The notes beneath the pieces were generated by a model that was given only the letters and a program-made list of their open reading frames with translations, was not told where the DNA came from and searched no databases. Below are positions 1 through 11,386 of a stretch of 64,000 bases of DNA, one piece after another. This DNA is from Oxytricha trifallax (taxonomy: Eukaryota; Ciliophora; Spirotrichea; Sporadotrichida; Oxytrichidae), in assembly GCA_000711775.1 (NCBI GenBank), contig ARYC01019178.1, forward strand, positions 17,647-81,646, written 5' to 3'. Position 1 is the stretch's first letter. Each line of letters opens with the position of its first letter. The position numbers were made by a program, and so were the translations under genes.

Positions 1-659
1 TTTGTTTTAAATTTTAGATTACTTTCCTTATTTTCCTTATTTTGATTATTAATCTTTTAATTTAAAAATATTATCCCTTGAGAAACTTGACTTCTAGCAC
101 ATCAGATTTCTAGCATATTTTCAAATTAAATATATAAACTTACAGAATATTATGAGATAGCTTTAGGATTAGAAAAACTCAATTATACTTTCAATTCATT
201 CCCACTTGAAGTTAATACTTTAATATTTGTAATATTTTATTTTTAGATTTCTATTTTTTCAGTAAGTCCATCTCTAACAAGAAACTATAGTGTTTGATTA
301 TCTATTATTGTCGATATAAATTAAAATGAATAAGAATATTTAGAACTTAATTATTTGTTATATAATTCTCTAAAAAAGAATTTCTTAATTAATATATTAT
401 GTCTGAAAGTCTTATCATAATTAAATAAAAACTAAATTTTATGCTTTAAAATATAAAAATGACTCAAATCCAGAGATATAGGGTTATTTGCTTTATCAAT
501 CAATCTGTATATTTTTATGTTGAAAGTAAAATACTATATATAAATTAATAAATCACCTATTCTAATATTTATATTTAAGTTAGAAAATACTAAACTTAAA
601 AGTTAATTCAACATATAATCAATAATTCTTTTAATTTTATTAAAATATTTTTATAAGAA

Positions 660-735
660 TAAGGACTGTAAATATTTTGGAGATAATATAGTGTCATTGA
701 ATTTAAAAGTGACTTCCCCTTTTCTTGAAATAGAT
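660..735 (-). CDS. Gene A candidate MDS (toward C-terminus)
   Basis: On the minus strand this stretch reads without TGA and includes GEVTFKFNDTILSPKYLQ, in the style of the cadherin-like repeats of gene A further upstream. The flanks are pure AT-rich IES-like DNA. No pointer was worked out, so the edges are approximate. Membership in gene A is inferred from strand, order and composition. Confidence 0.4.
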
Positions 736-954
736 TAAAGAATCACAGTTATTGATTTTTGAGTTTTTAAATTCTATAATTTTGAAAAATCAATATCAGT
801 AGTTATATTAGGAGTAGTATAGTAAATTAATCATTAATTTTTTCATATAAATTTTCATCTTAAATTTGAACAAAAGTATTAACATAAAATTATATAGTCT
901 TATTAATCTTCTTTCAAAAGTACATTAACGTTGAATTTTGTTTTATATTTAGTA

Positions 955-1112
955 TTATCACTATTTCTAAAAGAATTTACTTAAATCTCATACAATCCTA
1001 TATTATTATTTTTGGGAGACAGTTTCAATTAATAATCTGAATTTATAGTAGAGAATGTAAATGCATCATTCAAATTAATGTCGAAAGTGTTGTTATTAAA
1101 GTAAGAATCTTT
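955..1112 (-). CDS. Gene A MDS, cadherin-like region
   Basis: The minus strand is open for about 50 codons with TAA/TAG read as Gln, including FDINLNDAFTFSTINSDYQ and LSPKNNNIGLYEIQVN. The alternation of beta-strand-like residues and the NNIGLYEIQV pattern resemble the cadherin-like (dystroglycan-type) repeats common in ciliate surface proteins; that family call is by resemblance only. It lies downstream of the other gene A segments on the same strand. Pointers were not resolved. Confidence 0.5.
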
Positions 1113-1724
1113 TAAGTTTTTAGAGATAAATTTAATAATTATGAGATTGTTTATATATAAGGTAATATATAATTTATAGATGAATAAGTCTATTGTTTAA
1201 GTTTATCCTGTATATATTAACCCTTGAAAAGAGTATTAAAAACTAATAAGTTTTTTTTAAAAATATGGATGGAAGAATAAAATTGCATGCTTTTTTACTT
1301 ATTATTATAAAATGTTTTAACATTCAAATATATATCTTAATTCACTAATTAATTTGGTTTTTCATTTATTTTAAACAATAAAAATTAAATTTTATAATAC
1401 TAAAATAGTTTAGAATATTTTAATTTGACTCAGAAGCTGAATTTATAAGAATCATTATTTAATGTAATGCTTAAATTTAAATTATCTATTGTATTAGCAT
1501 TATAATTTTTTTTAATTTAAAATTTACCTAATTTATCGAATAAATTCAAAATTTCTTTAAACTAAATTTTTCAGTTTGTTATAATTTTTATAAATGAAAT
1601 ATATAAAAATCAATATCTCTAATATATTTTTATTAGTTTTTATTGTGATATCATTTATCTTGAAATATTGACTGAATGAAAAACAAATATATTTTATAAT
1701 TATAATCTAATTTTTAATGAAAAT
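1113..1724. other. AT-rich IES-like DNA
   Basis: Very AT-rich sequence with no reading frame that looks coding on either strand. It sits between two gene A segments and is presumably IES. The sequence at 1-659 has the same character, apart from possible short coding traces on the minus strand near 60-110 that I could not confirm. Confidence 0.4.
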
Positions 1725-1889
1725 TCCTCCTATGTGACTGAATATTGAGACTCTTCATTAATGACTTAAATCACAAAACTATATGTCAAAGTCTTACTAT
1801 TCGTTTACGTTTAAATTTCAACTGTATAGTTGCCCACTTAACTACTGTCTGTGGGAGTTGTATTTATTATATTTTCAGTAAATGATATT
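1725..1889 (-). CDS. Gene A MDS, cadherin-like repeat, abutting TBE1
   Basis: The minus strand reads NTTPTDSSQVGNYTVEIQT followed by a segment ending near VIQVINEESQYSVTQEE. The pattern N..P.D.S..G.Y.V.I.......L.Y.F.I.V is the typical layout of a dystroglycan-type cadherin-like domain, a calcium-associated adhesion fold found in large surface proteins. TBE1 begins at 1890. Unlike TBE2, joining across TBE1 gives a frame that is open but not convincingly coding on the far side, so TBE1 may lie in an IES next to this MDS. Confidence 0.6.
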
Positions 1890-1998
1890 CAAAACCCCAA
1901 AACCCATTAGTAAAGTTTATAAGTGCCTTGATTTATAGGGTGTAGTTGGGATCTTATTGAGGTTAGTAGAGAAATTAAGTCAATTTGCAAAATGAGAA

Positions 1999-3030
1999 AT
2001 GCGAAATTTAGGGTATATTTACATTTACTGCTTAAGCTTAGGTTTTGGTACAAGTATTAATATAGACTAAATCAAACCAGTGCTAAATTATTCAGCGATC
2101 GCAAGACTCCTACGCAAGAGTGCCTCAACTGTTAAGTATCATTGCTTGTTAGCTGTTTAGCATTATAACTCAGGCTCTTTAAAGCATCCTGCAAGAAAAT
2201 AAAAGTTCTCATAAGTCCATATTGACTATCTCTGTGACTCTAAGACGTTAAAGTAATGGGCTCACTTTCCTCTTGACTAACGAGTTGTCATGTTTCATCG
2301 CAGGTTTACTGACATGCACATCTCTCCCTAAAACAATAGCCAACATATATAGAAGAAATGGTATTACTTTCAAGACTGTCAACAGAGTGAAGAGAGTGAT
2401 TGATTTTACAGTGCCATTTTATAGTAATAATTTAAACTATATATGAATAAATGCAGAGAGCTATTGATAATAACATTATGTTCATATACGCTGATAGCTG
2501 TATTTACCTTCAACACCTTCTTTAACAAGTCATGATACATGAAGTATGATAACATAGAAGTTTATGGCTAGAAAATAAAGGTTGTAACACATGCAATTTT
2601 AGCAGGTATAAAAAAAGATTCAGGCTTAGAAAGTTACGTTATTCAACCTCGCTCTATTAAGTGTGAGTAGTATATAGAGTTCCTACATAAGCTCAGAGGG
2701 AAGTATAGTAACCAAGAGATTATCCTGTTTGTTGATAACCTCTCAGTTCATAAGTCTAAGGAATCTAAGAAAGCTTATGAAGAGTTAAACATTACTCCTG
2801 TATACAACGTTCCTTACAGCCCTTAATTTAATGGAATAGAATTCTACTGGAGTTAAATCAAGACTCACTACAAGAAGCTTCTGCTGTATCATCTTATGCA
2901 TGACTTGCCCATCGATACAGTAGACTTGATTCAAAGCAGCTGTAAGAGAGTGAGCGTAGATAAGACAACAATTTGTGCGAGAGAGGGAAGAATGAATGTT
3001 TATAAATAAGTTTTAGATTTAAACGAATGA
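1999..3030 (+). pseudogene. TBE1 42-kDa DDE transposase, frameshifted
   Basis: Reads in ciliate code from about 1999 through a helix-turn-helix-like N-terminus (SAIARLLRKSASTVKYH), a WAHFPLDQR segment and a catalytic core, ending at TGA 3028-3030 (about 343 codons, matching the family's 42 kDa). IS630/Tc1-mariner-like DDE transposases cut at the terminal repeats; TBE transposases are also required for germline DNA elimination in Oxytricha. Visible catalytic parts are VDNLSVHKSK and YSPQFNGIEFYW with its Glu. Reading-frame changes around 2330-2400 and 2450 show it is a relic. It is tail-to-tail with the 22-kDa gene. Confidence 0.85.
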
Positions 3031-3036
3031 ATATAT

Positions 3037-4785
3037 TCACATATCAAATTGACCCATAAAAGGGTTTGGAGTCTTTTTCTTATCCTCTTCTTATGGCCCA
3101 TATTTCTTTTCTTAGTGCCAGTTACTGCATCTATGTTAATCTCTTCTGGCTTTTATAAATCTTTGAAGAGCCTCTTACTCAATTAATGTTTTACTTGAGA
3201 CTTTATCTCTCTGTTTAATTTGCTGCGCTCTTTCATCAAGTATATAGCAGTGACAGATTTTCCTACAAAGTTATATGTCAAAGCTTACTTGAAAGATAAG
3301 GATGCTTCTTAAGTTCCTAGCCAAGATGAGCTTATTAGAATGCCTTGCTTCTTCTAGTCTTCAGGAGAGATAGAATCGTTTCTTGTGAGCTTCTTCAATG
3401 TTTTCTCTGAGACAACCGTCTTTTATTGTACCAAGAACACCAAAGTAGAAGTTCCTCTATGGTAGTTTATTGGAAAGTTGTTTTTTGGTAGGAAGGTAAA
3501 CTACCACTTCCTCATTTTACATGCATCCTCATCAAGATTAGTGACTGAAATCTCAGGGTAGTTGGGAATTTCGATTAGTATAATCTCTTTATTTTTAAAA
3601 GCTTTCTTCTCCTCGCAAAGTATTTGGCTAAAATTTAAAGATTTACCAATATTTATAAATAGTAATATATAAAGAACTTATTATGTTTATATATAATTTT
3701 AATAAGTAATATTTATTGTATAAATATTATTACTCTGCTTTTTTTTAAAATTAACTCTCGATTCCGACCTCAAATTCCAGCTCTACCAATATTCTTTTGT
3801 TTATTCTTAAATAATTTTTTAGTGAATTCTTTTTTAGTTAATTACTTCTGCATTCTTCAAATATAATGTCATAAATATTATTAAACATTTTATATTTAAA
3901 TTCAGAACCTACCAAAGCGAGAAATTTTTTAAGGATTTTTCTCGCTTTGGTAGGGTAGGCATAATTAAATAAAGTGTTCTATATATAGTATAAAATATAA
4001 AATTTTTAAATTAGCTTTATTCCTTTTTTTTGCAAGTTTGAAATATTGTTTTAAAAATTTCTGATGTATTTCTACAAACTAATATATATTCTATTTTAAG
4101 TAACAAAGCTTTAAAATATTTCTTTTTATAGAAACATTTGAACATGTTAATAAAATGAGCAGAAAAATTATAAAAGTAAAATTGTTTATAAATTATTTGA
4201 ATAAGTATATTCTTTATCTACAAGTTTAAATTATAGGACATTGAGATGAATTTATTTAATTATGCCTACCCTACCAAAGCGAGAAAAATCTATAAAAAAT
4301 TTCTCGCTTTGGTAGGTTCTGAATTTAAAAATAAAATGTTTAATAATATTTATGACATTATATTTGAAGAATGCAGAAGTATTTAACTAAAAATGAATTC
4401 ACTAAAAAATTATTTAAGAATGAACAAAAGAATATTGGTAGAGCTGGAATTTGAGGTCGGAATCGAGAGTTAATTTTAAAAAAAGCAGAGTAACAATATT
4501 TATACAATAAATATTACTTATTAAAATTATATATAAACATAATAAGTTCTTTATATATTACTATTTCTAAATATTGGTAAATCTTTAAATTTTAGCCAAT
4601 TGCTTTCAAGAATGAAATTTTGGTACCTTCCATCGTTGGAAGGAATAAACCAACTATATAATATGTTAATAGTCATCAAGTTATCTTACCATGTAAAGTT
4701 AGGTATCGATATAGATCTTCCTTACTTCTGAATCTTGATATCATTTCTTAAGCCTCGACTCTTTTCATTTGATCATTTAGTGATT
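3037..4785 (-). pseudogene. TBE1 22-kDa protein gene, split by insertion
   Basis: Counterpart of the 22-kDa ORF of TBE2, which it matches along its length on the minus strand. The N-terminal part lies at 4600-4785 and the rest at 3037-3623, ending in TGA at 3037-3039. It is interrupted by the 976-bp palindromic element at 3624-4599, placed between the equivalents of the TBE2 codons for SFLRAIL and CEEKKE. The start region is altered (ATG and frame damaged near 4780). The function of the 22-kDa TBE protein is unknown to me. Confidence 0.75.
3624..4599. mobile_element. P1: 976-bp palindromic insert in TBE1
   Basis: Starts TTGGCTAAAATTTAAAG and ends with its reverse complement. Arms of roughly 350 bp pair almost perfectly (3624-3975 with 4250-4599). 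Near the inner arm ends there is a smaller nested palindrome around CTACCAAAGCGAGAAA (3909-3954 and 4270-4313). No ORF is visible. Comparison with TBE2 shows the host read AAGTAT/TGCTTTC, so the target duplication is at most T or TT. A non-autonomous palindromic element. Confidence 0.8.
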
Positions 4786-5428
4786 CTATCTTTGTTCCCC
4801 TTCCTATTAATGAATTTCAAATTATAATTTATAGACTTCTGGATCCTATTGTTTGAAAACTTACTATTAAATATGGCCATCTTATAGGAGGTCAACCCTG
4901 CAAAGATACGTGGAGAAGGTTTGCAGAAACTGTAACAAACTGCAGAGATTGAGCTGCATTTTTATCAATTTTGTTCCATTAAATTATTACTAAAATTGTT
5001 TAAATTTAATTAGTACTGGTACTAAATTCGTTTAAATTTAATTGGTACCAATTTAATAGTACCAAAACTTAATAAGTACCAAGTTTTAATCCAGTGAGTT
5101 TTTAATTGAAAAGTTCCAATATGGTTCAAAATCTAATTGGTACCAGTACCAACCCAATTTTATACTTGGTTGGTACAAAAATCAAAATTTTTAAGAATAA
5201 AATTAGAGAATTTATAGCAATAAAATAAACATAAATATGATCTATAACACCAAAAAACAACGATTATTGCTGTAAGATCAACTCCTATACAGAGTTACTA
5301 TAGCCAGAGAGGTTATTAAAGCTTAATAATAGAAATTTAAATATGGCGGCTAACTTAAATCGTAAAGCAGTTTCTCTTGGAGCAGGATAATCATAACTAA
5401 ACTTTTTGTCCTCCTAAAACCTGAAATG
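4600..5428. promoter_or_regulatory. TBE1 divergent intergenic region with GGTACC repeats
   Basis: Between the 22-kDa (-) and kinase (+) starts. At 4995-5175 it holds many copies, both strands, of a motif around TTGGTACCAATT/AGTACCAAAACTT. TBE2 and TBE3 have clusters of a different but similarly palindromic motif in the same place, which suggests a shared function such as a bidirectional promoter or a protein-binding array (inference). Confidence 0.5.
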
Positions 5429-6764
5429 ATCTATATAGAAATGGAGATTGAGCTAAGAATTCTAGAGTTTGAAGCAGAGTCTTTAAAATTGAAGTTTAAA
5501 AAAATAAATAGAGTGCAGAGGTGGGAGTTTAAACATAAATTTAATTGATTGAGGAAAAAAAGGAACAGCAACAAATAGACAAAGTTAAAACATTTTAATG
5601 TTAAGACTGCTAAAATTTCTTCTCAGCTGAGTCTAGCTTGAAGAGGCATATCAAAGAGATACACTCTGGTAGAGCTAAGATCTACTTTAAGCATGATAAA
5701 GTATATGGTAAGTATTAGTGCACAACATGCATGAAGTCTTATTCAGCCAAAGTAAAGAGGCATATGCAAAAGCAACTCTTAAGCGAATTCTTGATTAAAG
5801 ATGAATAAACTTAAAAGCTTATACCTGCTGAAAGAAAAAAGAACTCTCTTGAGTCATAATGAGAACAGGAGGAGAGGCTCAAGAGACAGAAGCGATTTGA
5901 ATCAATGAATTAGCCAGCAAATGGTACTCTTATAGCATGTCTTTAAGAAAGATATATGCATACACCTGCATTGAATGCAATTAATATTGGCAGCTGTATT
6001 GAAAATTACTTGCATTTTGACCTGCCAAACATGGCTAAAATTATAGTGGTTAATGACTATGCTTACAAAGTATATCCTTTTAAGTATCTCATTAAAAACG
6101 AGCTGTATCAAAATGAATTTGCAAATGAATACATTATCTTGAGTGAGGGTTAGAAAAAAATGTTTAAAAACTTACTTAGACCGATGAAGTTACTCTTGAG
6201 TTTTTTGCATTAAGACTAAAAAAGTTTGAAATGACATTGAGAGAGTATCTCTATCAAAATAGATAACCAGATGATTTAAATGAAATACTCATAGAAATGA
6301 TTAAGGATGTATAAGAGTTTCATGAACTTGGGTATGTGCATAGAGATTTGAAGCCTGAAATTGTTATGTTAAATCTCTCTCCATTAGAAATAGTCGTCAT
6401 TGATTTAAGATAAGAAATAATGACTTTGGCTAAGGTGCTTGGCACACAAGGACACTTTAATATCAAAGAGAAGTGGACTAATGGCTCATTTCAGTGGGAT
6501 GTATGAGCAGTTGCTGCAATAATCTCAGAGTGCGATATGGAAAGTATGTCTTACTTTGGAACAGAGCACGAGAAACAATCAATAAGTTTGGCTTCTAAAC
6601 ATATACAACATGTTGATGTCTGCAATGAAATTAAGAAGCTTGTAGAGATGATAATTGTATGAGCTCCAGCTTATCCTAGATAATCATTAGAAGACATACA
6701 TGAACCACTACAGAGAGCTAGATTCAAGAGGTACTACAAAGATAAGCAGTTAAAATTCATTTGA
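5429..6764 (+). pseudogene. TBE1 57-kDa zinc finger-kinase protein, decayed
   Basis: Homologous along its length to the TBE2 gene at 9983. Recognisable pieces are a C2H2-type segment near 5600-5780, the NDYAYKVYPFKYL segment at 6050-6100, a kinase-like FELTLREYL segment, and HELGYVHRDLKPE (6320-6360), which is the kinase catalytic loop, then a tail ending at TGA 6762-6764. Several frame changes and TGA codons break it. TBE 57-kDa proteins combine zinc fingers with a kinase-like domain; their exact role is not known to me. The start is approximate. Confidence 0.75.
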
Positions 6765-7044
6765 TTAAAGTTAACTAATAATCATTAAATATACATTAAA
6801 TTCATACAAAACTTGCGTTTTCTATACTAACCCCAATAAGACCCCAACTATACCCTACAAATTAAAGCACTAATAAACCTCACTCAGGCGTTTTGGGGTT
6901 TTGATTGTGATGAAAGAAGGAAGGAGACTAATTACTGTTATTTACATAGTTTATAAGCAATAAGCATAGTCTTATTAAAACGCTTCAAAAGTAATGTAAA
7001 AATAAGTATTTTATAAAACAAACCTAAGAGTATGGTTTTGATTC

Positions 7045-7331
7045 AAGCTCACGATATACACAGATTAAAATACAGTTGAAGTTCTTGCATAATTATTCTG
7101 ACAGTTATCAACTGCCGTAAGAATAAAATCTCTTGATTATTTAACTTCAACAACATTATTATTCGTGATATTAGTTACCACTGCTCTAACTGTCACTTTA
7201 AATTATCCCAAGTATGTCCAAGAACTTGTTAGCAATTCTTAAGAAGTTTTATAAAACATGAATAAAATAAGTTAAAACTAAGGATGTTGGAGTCACAGAA
7301 TTTCCAGAAGTGTTATTAGTAAGCAGAATTT
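7045..7331 (-). CDS. Gene A MDS, cadherin-like region
   Basis: The minus strand reads LLTNNTSGNSVTPTSLVLT at the high-coordinate end, then after a probable short IES (about 7235-7285, where the frame changes) WTYLGQFKVTVRAVVTNITN and VEVKQSRDFILTAVDNCQNN. These fit cadherin-like repeats. The upstream junction is well supported: pointer AATTT occurs at 7327-7331 and 7378-7382, and excision joins CPISYK to ILLTNN in frame. Confidence 0.65.
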
Positions 7332-7382
7332 CGTATTGCTAAAATAAAAAAAAGGTTTAAAGTATCTTATTTTCTTAAATTT
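7332..7382 (-). other. Gene A IES, 51 bp, pointer AATTT
   Basis: AT-rich insert bounded by AATTT (7327-7331, 7378-7382). Removing one pointer plus the insert keeps the minus-strand frame open between two coding segments. Confidence 0.6.
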
Positions 7383-7457
7383 TATATGAGATTGGGCAAG
7401 CAGCTGAATTTGTTTATGTCCAGAGTACATCTTAAATCAATAAACCATCTCCCCAAT
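7383..7457 (-). CDS. Gene A MDS half, downstream side of TBE2
   Basis: The minus strand reads WGDGLLIQDVLWTQTNSA then ACPISYK. The first codon is split by TBE2. If TBE2 is removed leaving one ATT, this joins in frame to IIDLY from 11502-11576. The sequence is therefore one MDS with a transposon inserted in it. Confidence 0.65.
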
Positions 7458-7538
7458 CAAAACCCCAAAACCCCTTAATGAGGTTTATAAGTGCTTTGAT
7501 TTGTAGGGAATTTGTTAGGGGTTGGAGTTATTAATTAA

Positions 7539-8604
7539 ATGCGAGACAAAAATAGCAAGCTTTTGGGGTCTATTTATGATGAAGAGTATATAGATTTAAT
7601 GTTTAACTGCGATATGGATGTGATATATACAGTGAATAAGTCAAACCAGTACTAAACTATCAGTATATTGCACTGCTCTTAAATTGAAGTCCATCAACTG
7701 TTTGATCCCACTGTTTTATAGCACTTCAATTAAAGCAATAGTAGCTGAATTCTTAGCCTAAGAGGTAGTCAAAGTTTCTATAGAAGCATATTGACTATCT
7801 TATTTATGAAAAAACTTTGAAGTATTGGGCTCACTTCTCTTTAGACCAACGAGCTACTATGTTTCATCGCCAGTTCCCTGAGTTGAAGATCTCTGCTTAG
7901 TCTATAGCCAACATCTATAAACGAAATGGTATCTCTTACAAAGGTGTGAATCGTATCAAGAGAGTGATTTATTTCACTCAGCCATTTTACAACAATAACC
8001 TAAATTATATTTATAATTAAATGCAGAAAGCCTAATAGAATAATATTAAGTTTTTACATGCTGACAAGGCTATGTTTACCTTCAACACTTTCATCTAGAA
8101 GTCTTGGAATAAAAGGCATAGTAATAAAGAGGTATATGACTAAAGGGTCAAGGTATAAACAATGGCGATTCTTGGAGAAATTAGCGAGGATGCTGGTTTA
8201 GAATCTTATGTTATTCATCCTCGCTCTATCAAAACAGAGCAGTATATAAAGTTCTTCGAACAGCTGAGAGAGAAGTACCCCAAATAAGAGAGAGAGTACT
8301 ATTTGTTGATAATCTTTCTGTTCATAAGACTAAAGAAACAAGGAAGAGTTATGAACAACTTAGAATAACGCCAGTTTTTAACGTGCCTTACAGTCCATAG
8401 TTTAATGGAATTTACTTTTACTGGGGTATATTAAAAAACCATTACAAGAAACTGCTGCTCTACCACTTGATGCATGACCTACCTATCGATACAGTAGACT
8501 TTATTAAAAGCACAGCAAAGAGAGTAGATAATTAATTGGCTTAAAAGTGTGCTTAAGAAGTGAGAGTGAATGTATATAAATATGTTTTTTAGTTAAGTTA
8601 ATGA
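7539..8604 (+). pseudogene. TBE2 42-kDa transposase, frameshifted, catalytic Glu replaced
   Basis: Starts at ATG 7539 (MRDKNSKLLGSIYDEEYI) 4 bp inside the left repeat end and finishes at TGA 8602-8604, about 355 codons. Segments present: FSLDQRATMFHRQFPELK, SIANIYKRNGISYKGVN, LHADKAMFTFNTF (first Asp), VDNLSVHKTK (second Asp) and YSPQFNGIYFYWG. In the last, the Glu of TBE1 (NGIEFYW) is Tyr, so the DDE triad is broken. Frame changes near 7650-7780 and 8280-8300 also disable it. Confidence 0.85.
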
Positions 8605-8612
8605 ATATATAA

Positions 8613-9401
8613 GTCCCATTTAAAAATCTTTAGAGGGAGCAGGCTTCTCTTTCTTTTCTTCTACTTCTTGCTTCCCTCCTCCTATGTTTCTTTTCTTGCT
8701 GCCAGCTCTAGCATCTATGTTCATTGACTTTGGAGGCTAAATATTTTAATAAAGTCTCTTGCTAACTTCATACTTTGTCTGCGACTTTCGCTCTCTGTGA
8801 AGCTTGCTCTATTCCTTCATCATGAAGATGCCAGTACCAGATTTTTCTAAAGAGTTAAGCTAAAAATCTTACTTGAAATATAAGGGTGCTTCTGCAGCTC
8901 TGATAGCCAGCTCTCACTTATCTTGATCCCTTGTTTGTCTTTATCTTCTGAAGAGATGCTGTACCTTTTCTCATGAGATTCTTGAATAATTTCTTTCAAG
9001 AGATCACCTTTAATTGTTGCAAGTATGCCAAAGATAAAGTTTCTTTCAGGAAGTTTATTTGACAACTGCTTCTTAGTAGACAGGTACTGCGAAACCTCTG
9101 GGCCGTTCATAGCATCATTATATAAGTTAGTAACTGAAATCTCTGGATAGTTTGGAATCTCTGCAAACTTTACTTCTTAAGTTTCCAATTCTTTCTTCTC
9201 TTCGCAAAGTATCGCTCTTAAAAATGAAATTTTAGTACCTTCCATCGTTGGCAAGAACAAACCAACTAAATAGTCAAGATAAGCTTCTATGAATTCATTT
9301 ACTTGCTGCACCAGGTAGCGGAGCAAATCCTCCTTGCTTCTAAATCTTTGAATCAATTCTTGTGCTTGCACTCTTTTCATTGCATCATTCATTGACTCCA
9401 T
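8613..9401 (-). pseudogene. TBE2 22-kDa protein, one frameshift
   Basis: Begins at ATG 9399-9401 with MESMNDAMKRVQAQELIQRF and reads through TAA at 9177-9179 as Gln, joining two stretches that standard code would separate, then ends prematurely at TGA 8820-8822. A one-base shift near 8850 reopens a frame (EKSGTGIFMMKEQSKLHRE, then ARAGSKKRNIGGGKQEVEE) to about 8613, matching TBE1. The tail is basic and Gly/Lys-rich. Tail-to-tail overlap with the transposase. Unknown function, no known domain recognised. Confidence 0.85.
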
Positions 9402-9982
9402 CTTGTTTACAGATCTTAGAAATGATTTTCAAATTTAAGTTTATTGATTTCAATTATTTACCTCTGTAAAATTACTATTAAATATGGGCATCCTATTGGA
9501 GGTCAACCTCTAAGAAGGACATGGAGAAGGTTTTGAGAACTAGTTTCAAACTTAAGAGATTGATATCAATTTCTACTGTTATAGTTCCATATTATTAAAT
9601 TTAAATTGGTGCGTACTTAATTAAGAGCAGCTCCTAAAATGCTAGTACTTAATTAGGAGCACCCTAATTTTAATCATAAAATCACAAAATACCTCCTAAA
9701 GCTGTACGTACTTATTTAGGTGCACCTCCTAAATTGGTACGTACTATAATCAACTTATTATTTATAGTAAAAATTGTAACTTTTTAACCCATATTTAGAG
9801 CTGGATCGTCTCTTAACACTCATATTTCTCCTCTAATACTCAAAGAACTTCCCTTGAAACTTTAAGGATTGCAAAGCTCTCATATAAGCTCTCAGTTATA
9901 GAAGCAGTTTTATAATTTAAATTCAAGTTTAAATATGAGCGCAAACACTTGAAGAAAAACAACAGCACTTCCATCAAACTAA
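9402..9982. promoter_or_regulatory. TBE2 divergent intergenic region with GTACTTAATTAGG repeats
   Basis: Non-coding spacer between the diverging 22-kDa and 57-kDa genes. At 9605-9750 a motif resembling GTACTTAATTAGGTGCACC recurs about five times on both strands. The position equals the GGTACC cluster of TBE1, but the motif differs. Confidence 0.5.
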
Positions 9983-11386
9983 ATGACACTTACCTTCGGC
10001 AGCAATAAAAAGTGTGATAGCTGTGAGATGAACTCACTTAAAGAACAACCAGAGCTATCACTTAAGGTCTTTGTTATTAAAATAGAAATTAATAATAGAA
10101 AATAAATGGCAAACAAGTGTGTCGGAGACAGAGAGGAGGAGAAAGTTAGAAATGAAGTTTCTATGTAAGCAGAGGAAGTTGAAGTATATTTTTGTGAGAA
10201 GTGTGAAAGAGACTTCACTCATAAATCTAGCTGGTACAGGCATATGAAGGTCCATAAGGAAGCTAAGCCTACTGTATACTTAAAGCATGACAAAGTTTAT
10301 GGAAAGTATGATTGCTTTGAGTGCCATAAGCAGTACTCTCATACAAGAGACTTAAAGAAGAATCTTTTAAAAGCGCACAAGAAAGAGATAGAAGTTGAAG
10401 ATTAAGACACTCAACTGAAGTTGCTCAACAAGAGAAAAGCAAGGGAACCTCTTAAAGCTGCTGAGCTTTAACAAGCAAGCGAATCAGAGTATGTGAGGTT
10501 TGCACGTAATCTCTTAGCATTAGATGTCGCTAAAATCATGATTAAAATATAATACAAGAAAATTCCAGTACTATCATAGATTGATTTAGATACTTCTCTC
10601 TAAAGCTACCTAATTCTAGAGAACTCCTATGACAAGAAAGTTATTAAGGATCATCAGTATGCTTACAAGGTATATCCTTTCAACTATCTCCTTAGTGATG
10701 ATAAATATTAAATGGAGTTTACTAATGAGTATTAAGTACTCACTCAGGCTAAGTTTAAAGAGTGCAAATACTTAATAAAGCTAGATGCTGTTCTCCTAGC
10801 CAAAGATCATGAGGCTTTCAGACTACCACTCTTTGAAATGACACTCAGAGATTTCATATCTGATCAAAGAAATCATAGATAGCTTGCATTAATAGCAACC
10901 TAAGCTATTCAAGGTATCAAAGAACTTCATAAGTTAGGCTTTGTTCACAGGGATCTCAAGCCTGAGAATATAATGTTGAACTTTTCACCCGTGACAGTAA
11001 CAATTATTGATTTCAACAGAGTATTAAGAGTGGAATTATCAAGGCTTGGAAGTGTAATGGGAACTCCAGGCTATTATCCAGAAAGAGAAGACTGGAGAGA
11101 TGGTGACTTCCTATGGGATGTGTGGGCTATGGAAGCAATAATCATAGAGTGTGATATGCCGCGCAATGAATACTACTCTACAAGGTGCGAGAAGGATGCC
11201 AAACAAAGAATAAAGCAATTTATTGACAAAACAAGAGCATCTCAATCAATGAAACAAATGGCAGAGTCAATAATAATAAAACCAAACTCAAGATCAGACA
11301 TATCAATAGAGCAGATAGAGTTGTGGTTAAGTAAGATAAACTTCAGGCCTCTACCACATGATCCAAAAGTGCATTTTAGTGATTAA
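9983..11386 (+). CDS. TBE2 57-kDa zinc finger-kinase protein
   Basis: Continuous ORF in ciliate code of about 468 codons with about 15 TAA/TAG Gln codons; the first ATG after in-frame TGA 9950-9952 is 9983. Two C2H2-like fingers lie near residues 70-135 (YFCEKCERDFTHKSSWYRH and YDCFECHKQYSHTRDL). The C-terminal half is a protein-kinase-like domain: LFEMTLRDFI, KLGFVHRDLKPENIMLNF (HRDLKPEN catalytic loop) and TIIDFNRV, where the usual DFG reads DFN. No convincing glycine loop is seen, so activity is doubtful. The TGA expected at the end (as in TBE1) is one base out of frame at 11380; the open frame runs on to TGA 11615-11617, beyond the repeat. Confidence 0.9.

Larger units (their letters stand above)
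1890..6903 (+). mobile_element. TBE1: TBE-family transposon, interrupted
   Basis: Begins CAAAACCCCAAAACCC and ends GGGGTTTTG, with ATT directly repeated at 1887-1889 and 6904-6906: the 3-bp target duplication and C4A4 termini known for TBE elements of Oxytricha. Terminal inverted repeats of about 78 bp (1890-1967 and 6826-6903) are clearly alike but diverged. It carries the three standard TBE genes in order: transposase (+), 22-kDa protein (-), zinc finger-kinase (+). All three are decayed. A 976-bp palindromic insert at 3624-4599 accounts for the length above the usual 4 kb. Confidence 0.93.

Noticed and set aside
5902-6153. Two short opposed ORFs of 65-69 residues
   Set aside because: The plus-strand one is a piece of the TBE1 57-kDa relic; the minus-strand one is its shadow.
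10973-11386. 137-residue ORF as a separate gene
   Set aside because: It is the C-terminal part of the TBE2 57-kDa protein; TAG/TAA upstream are Gln codons.
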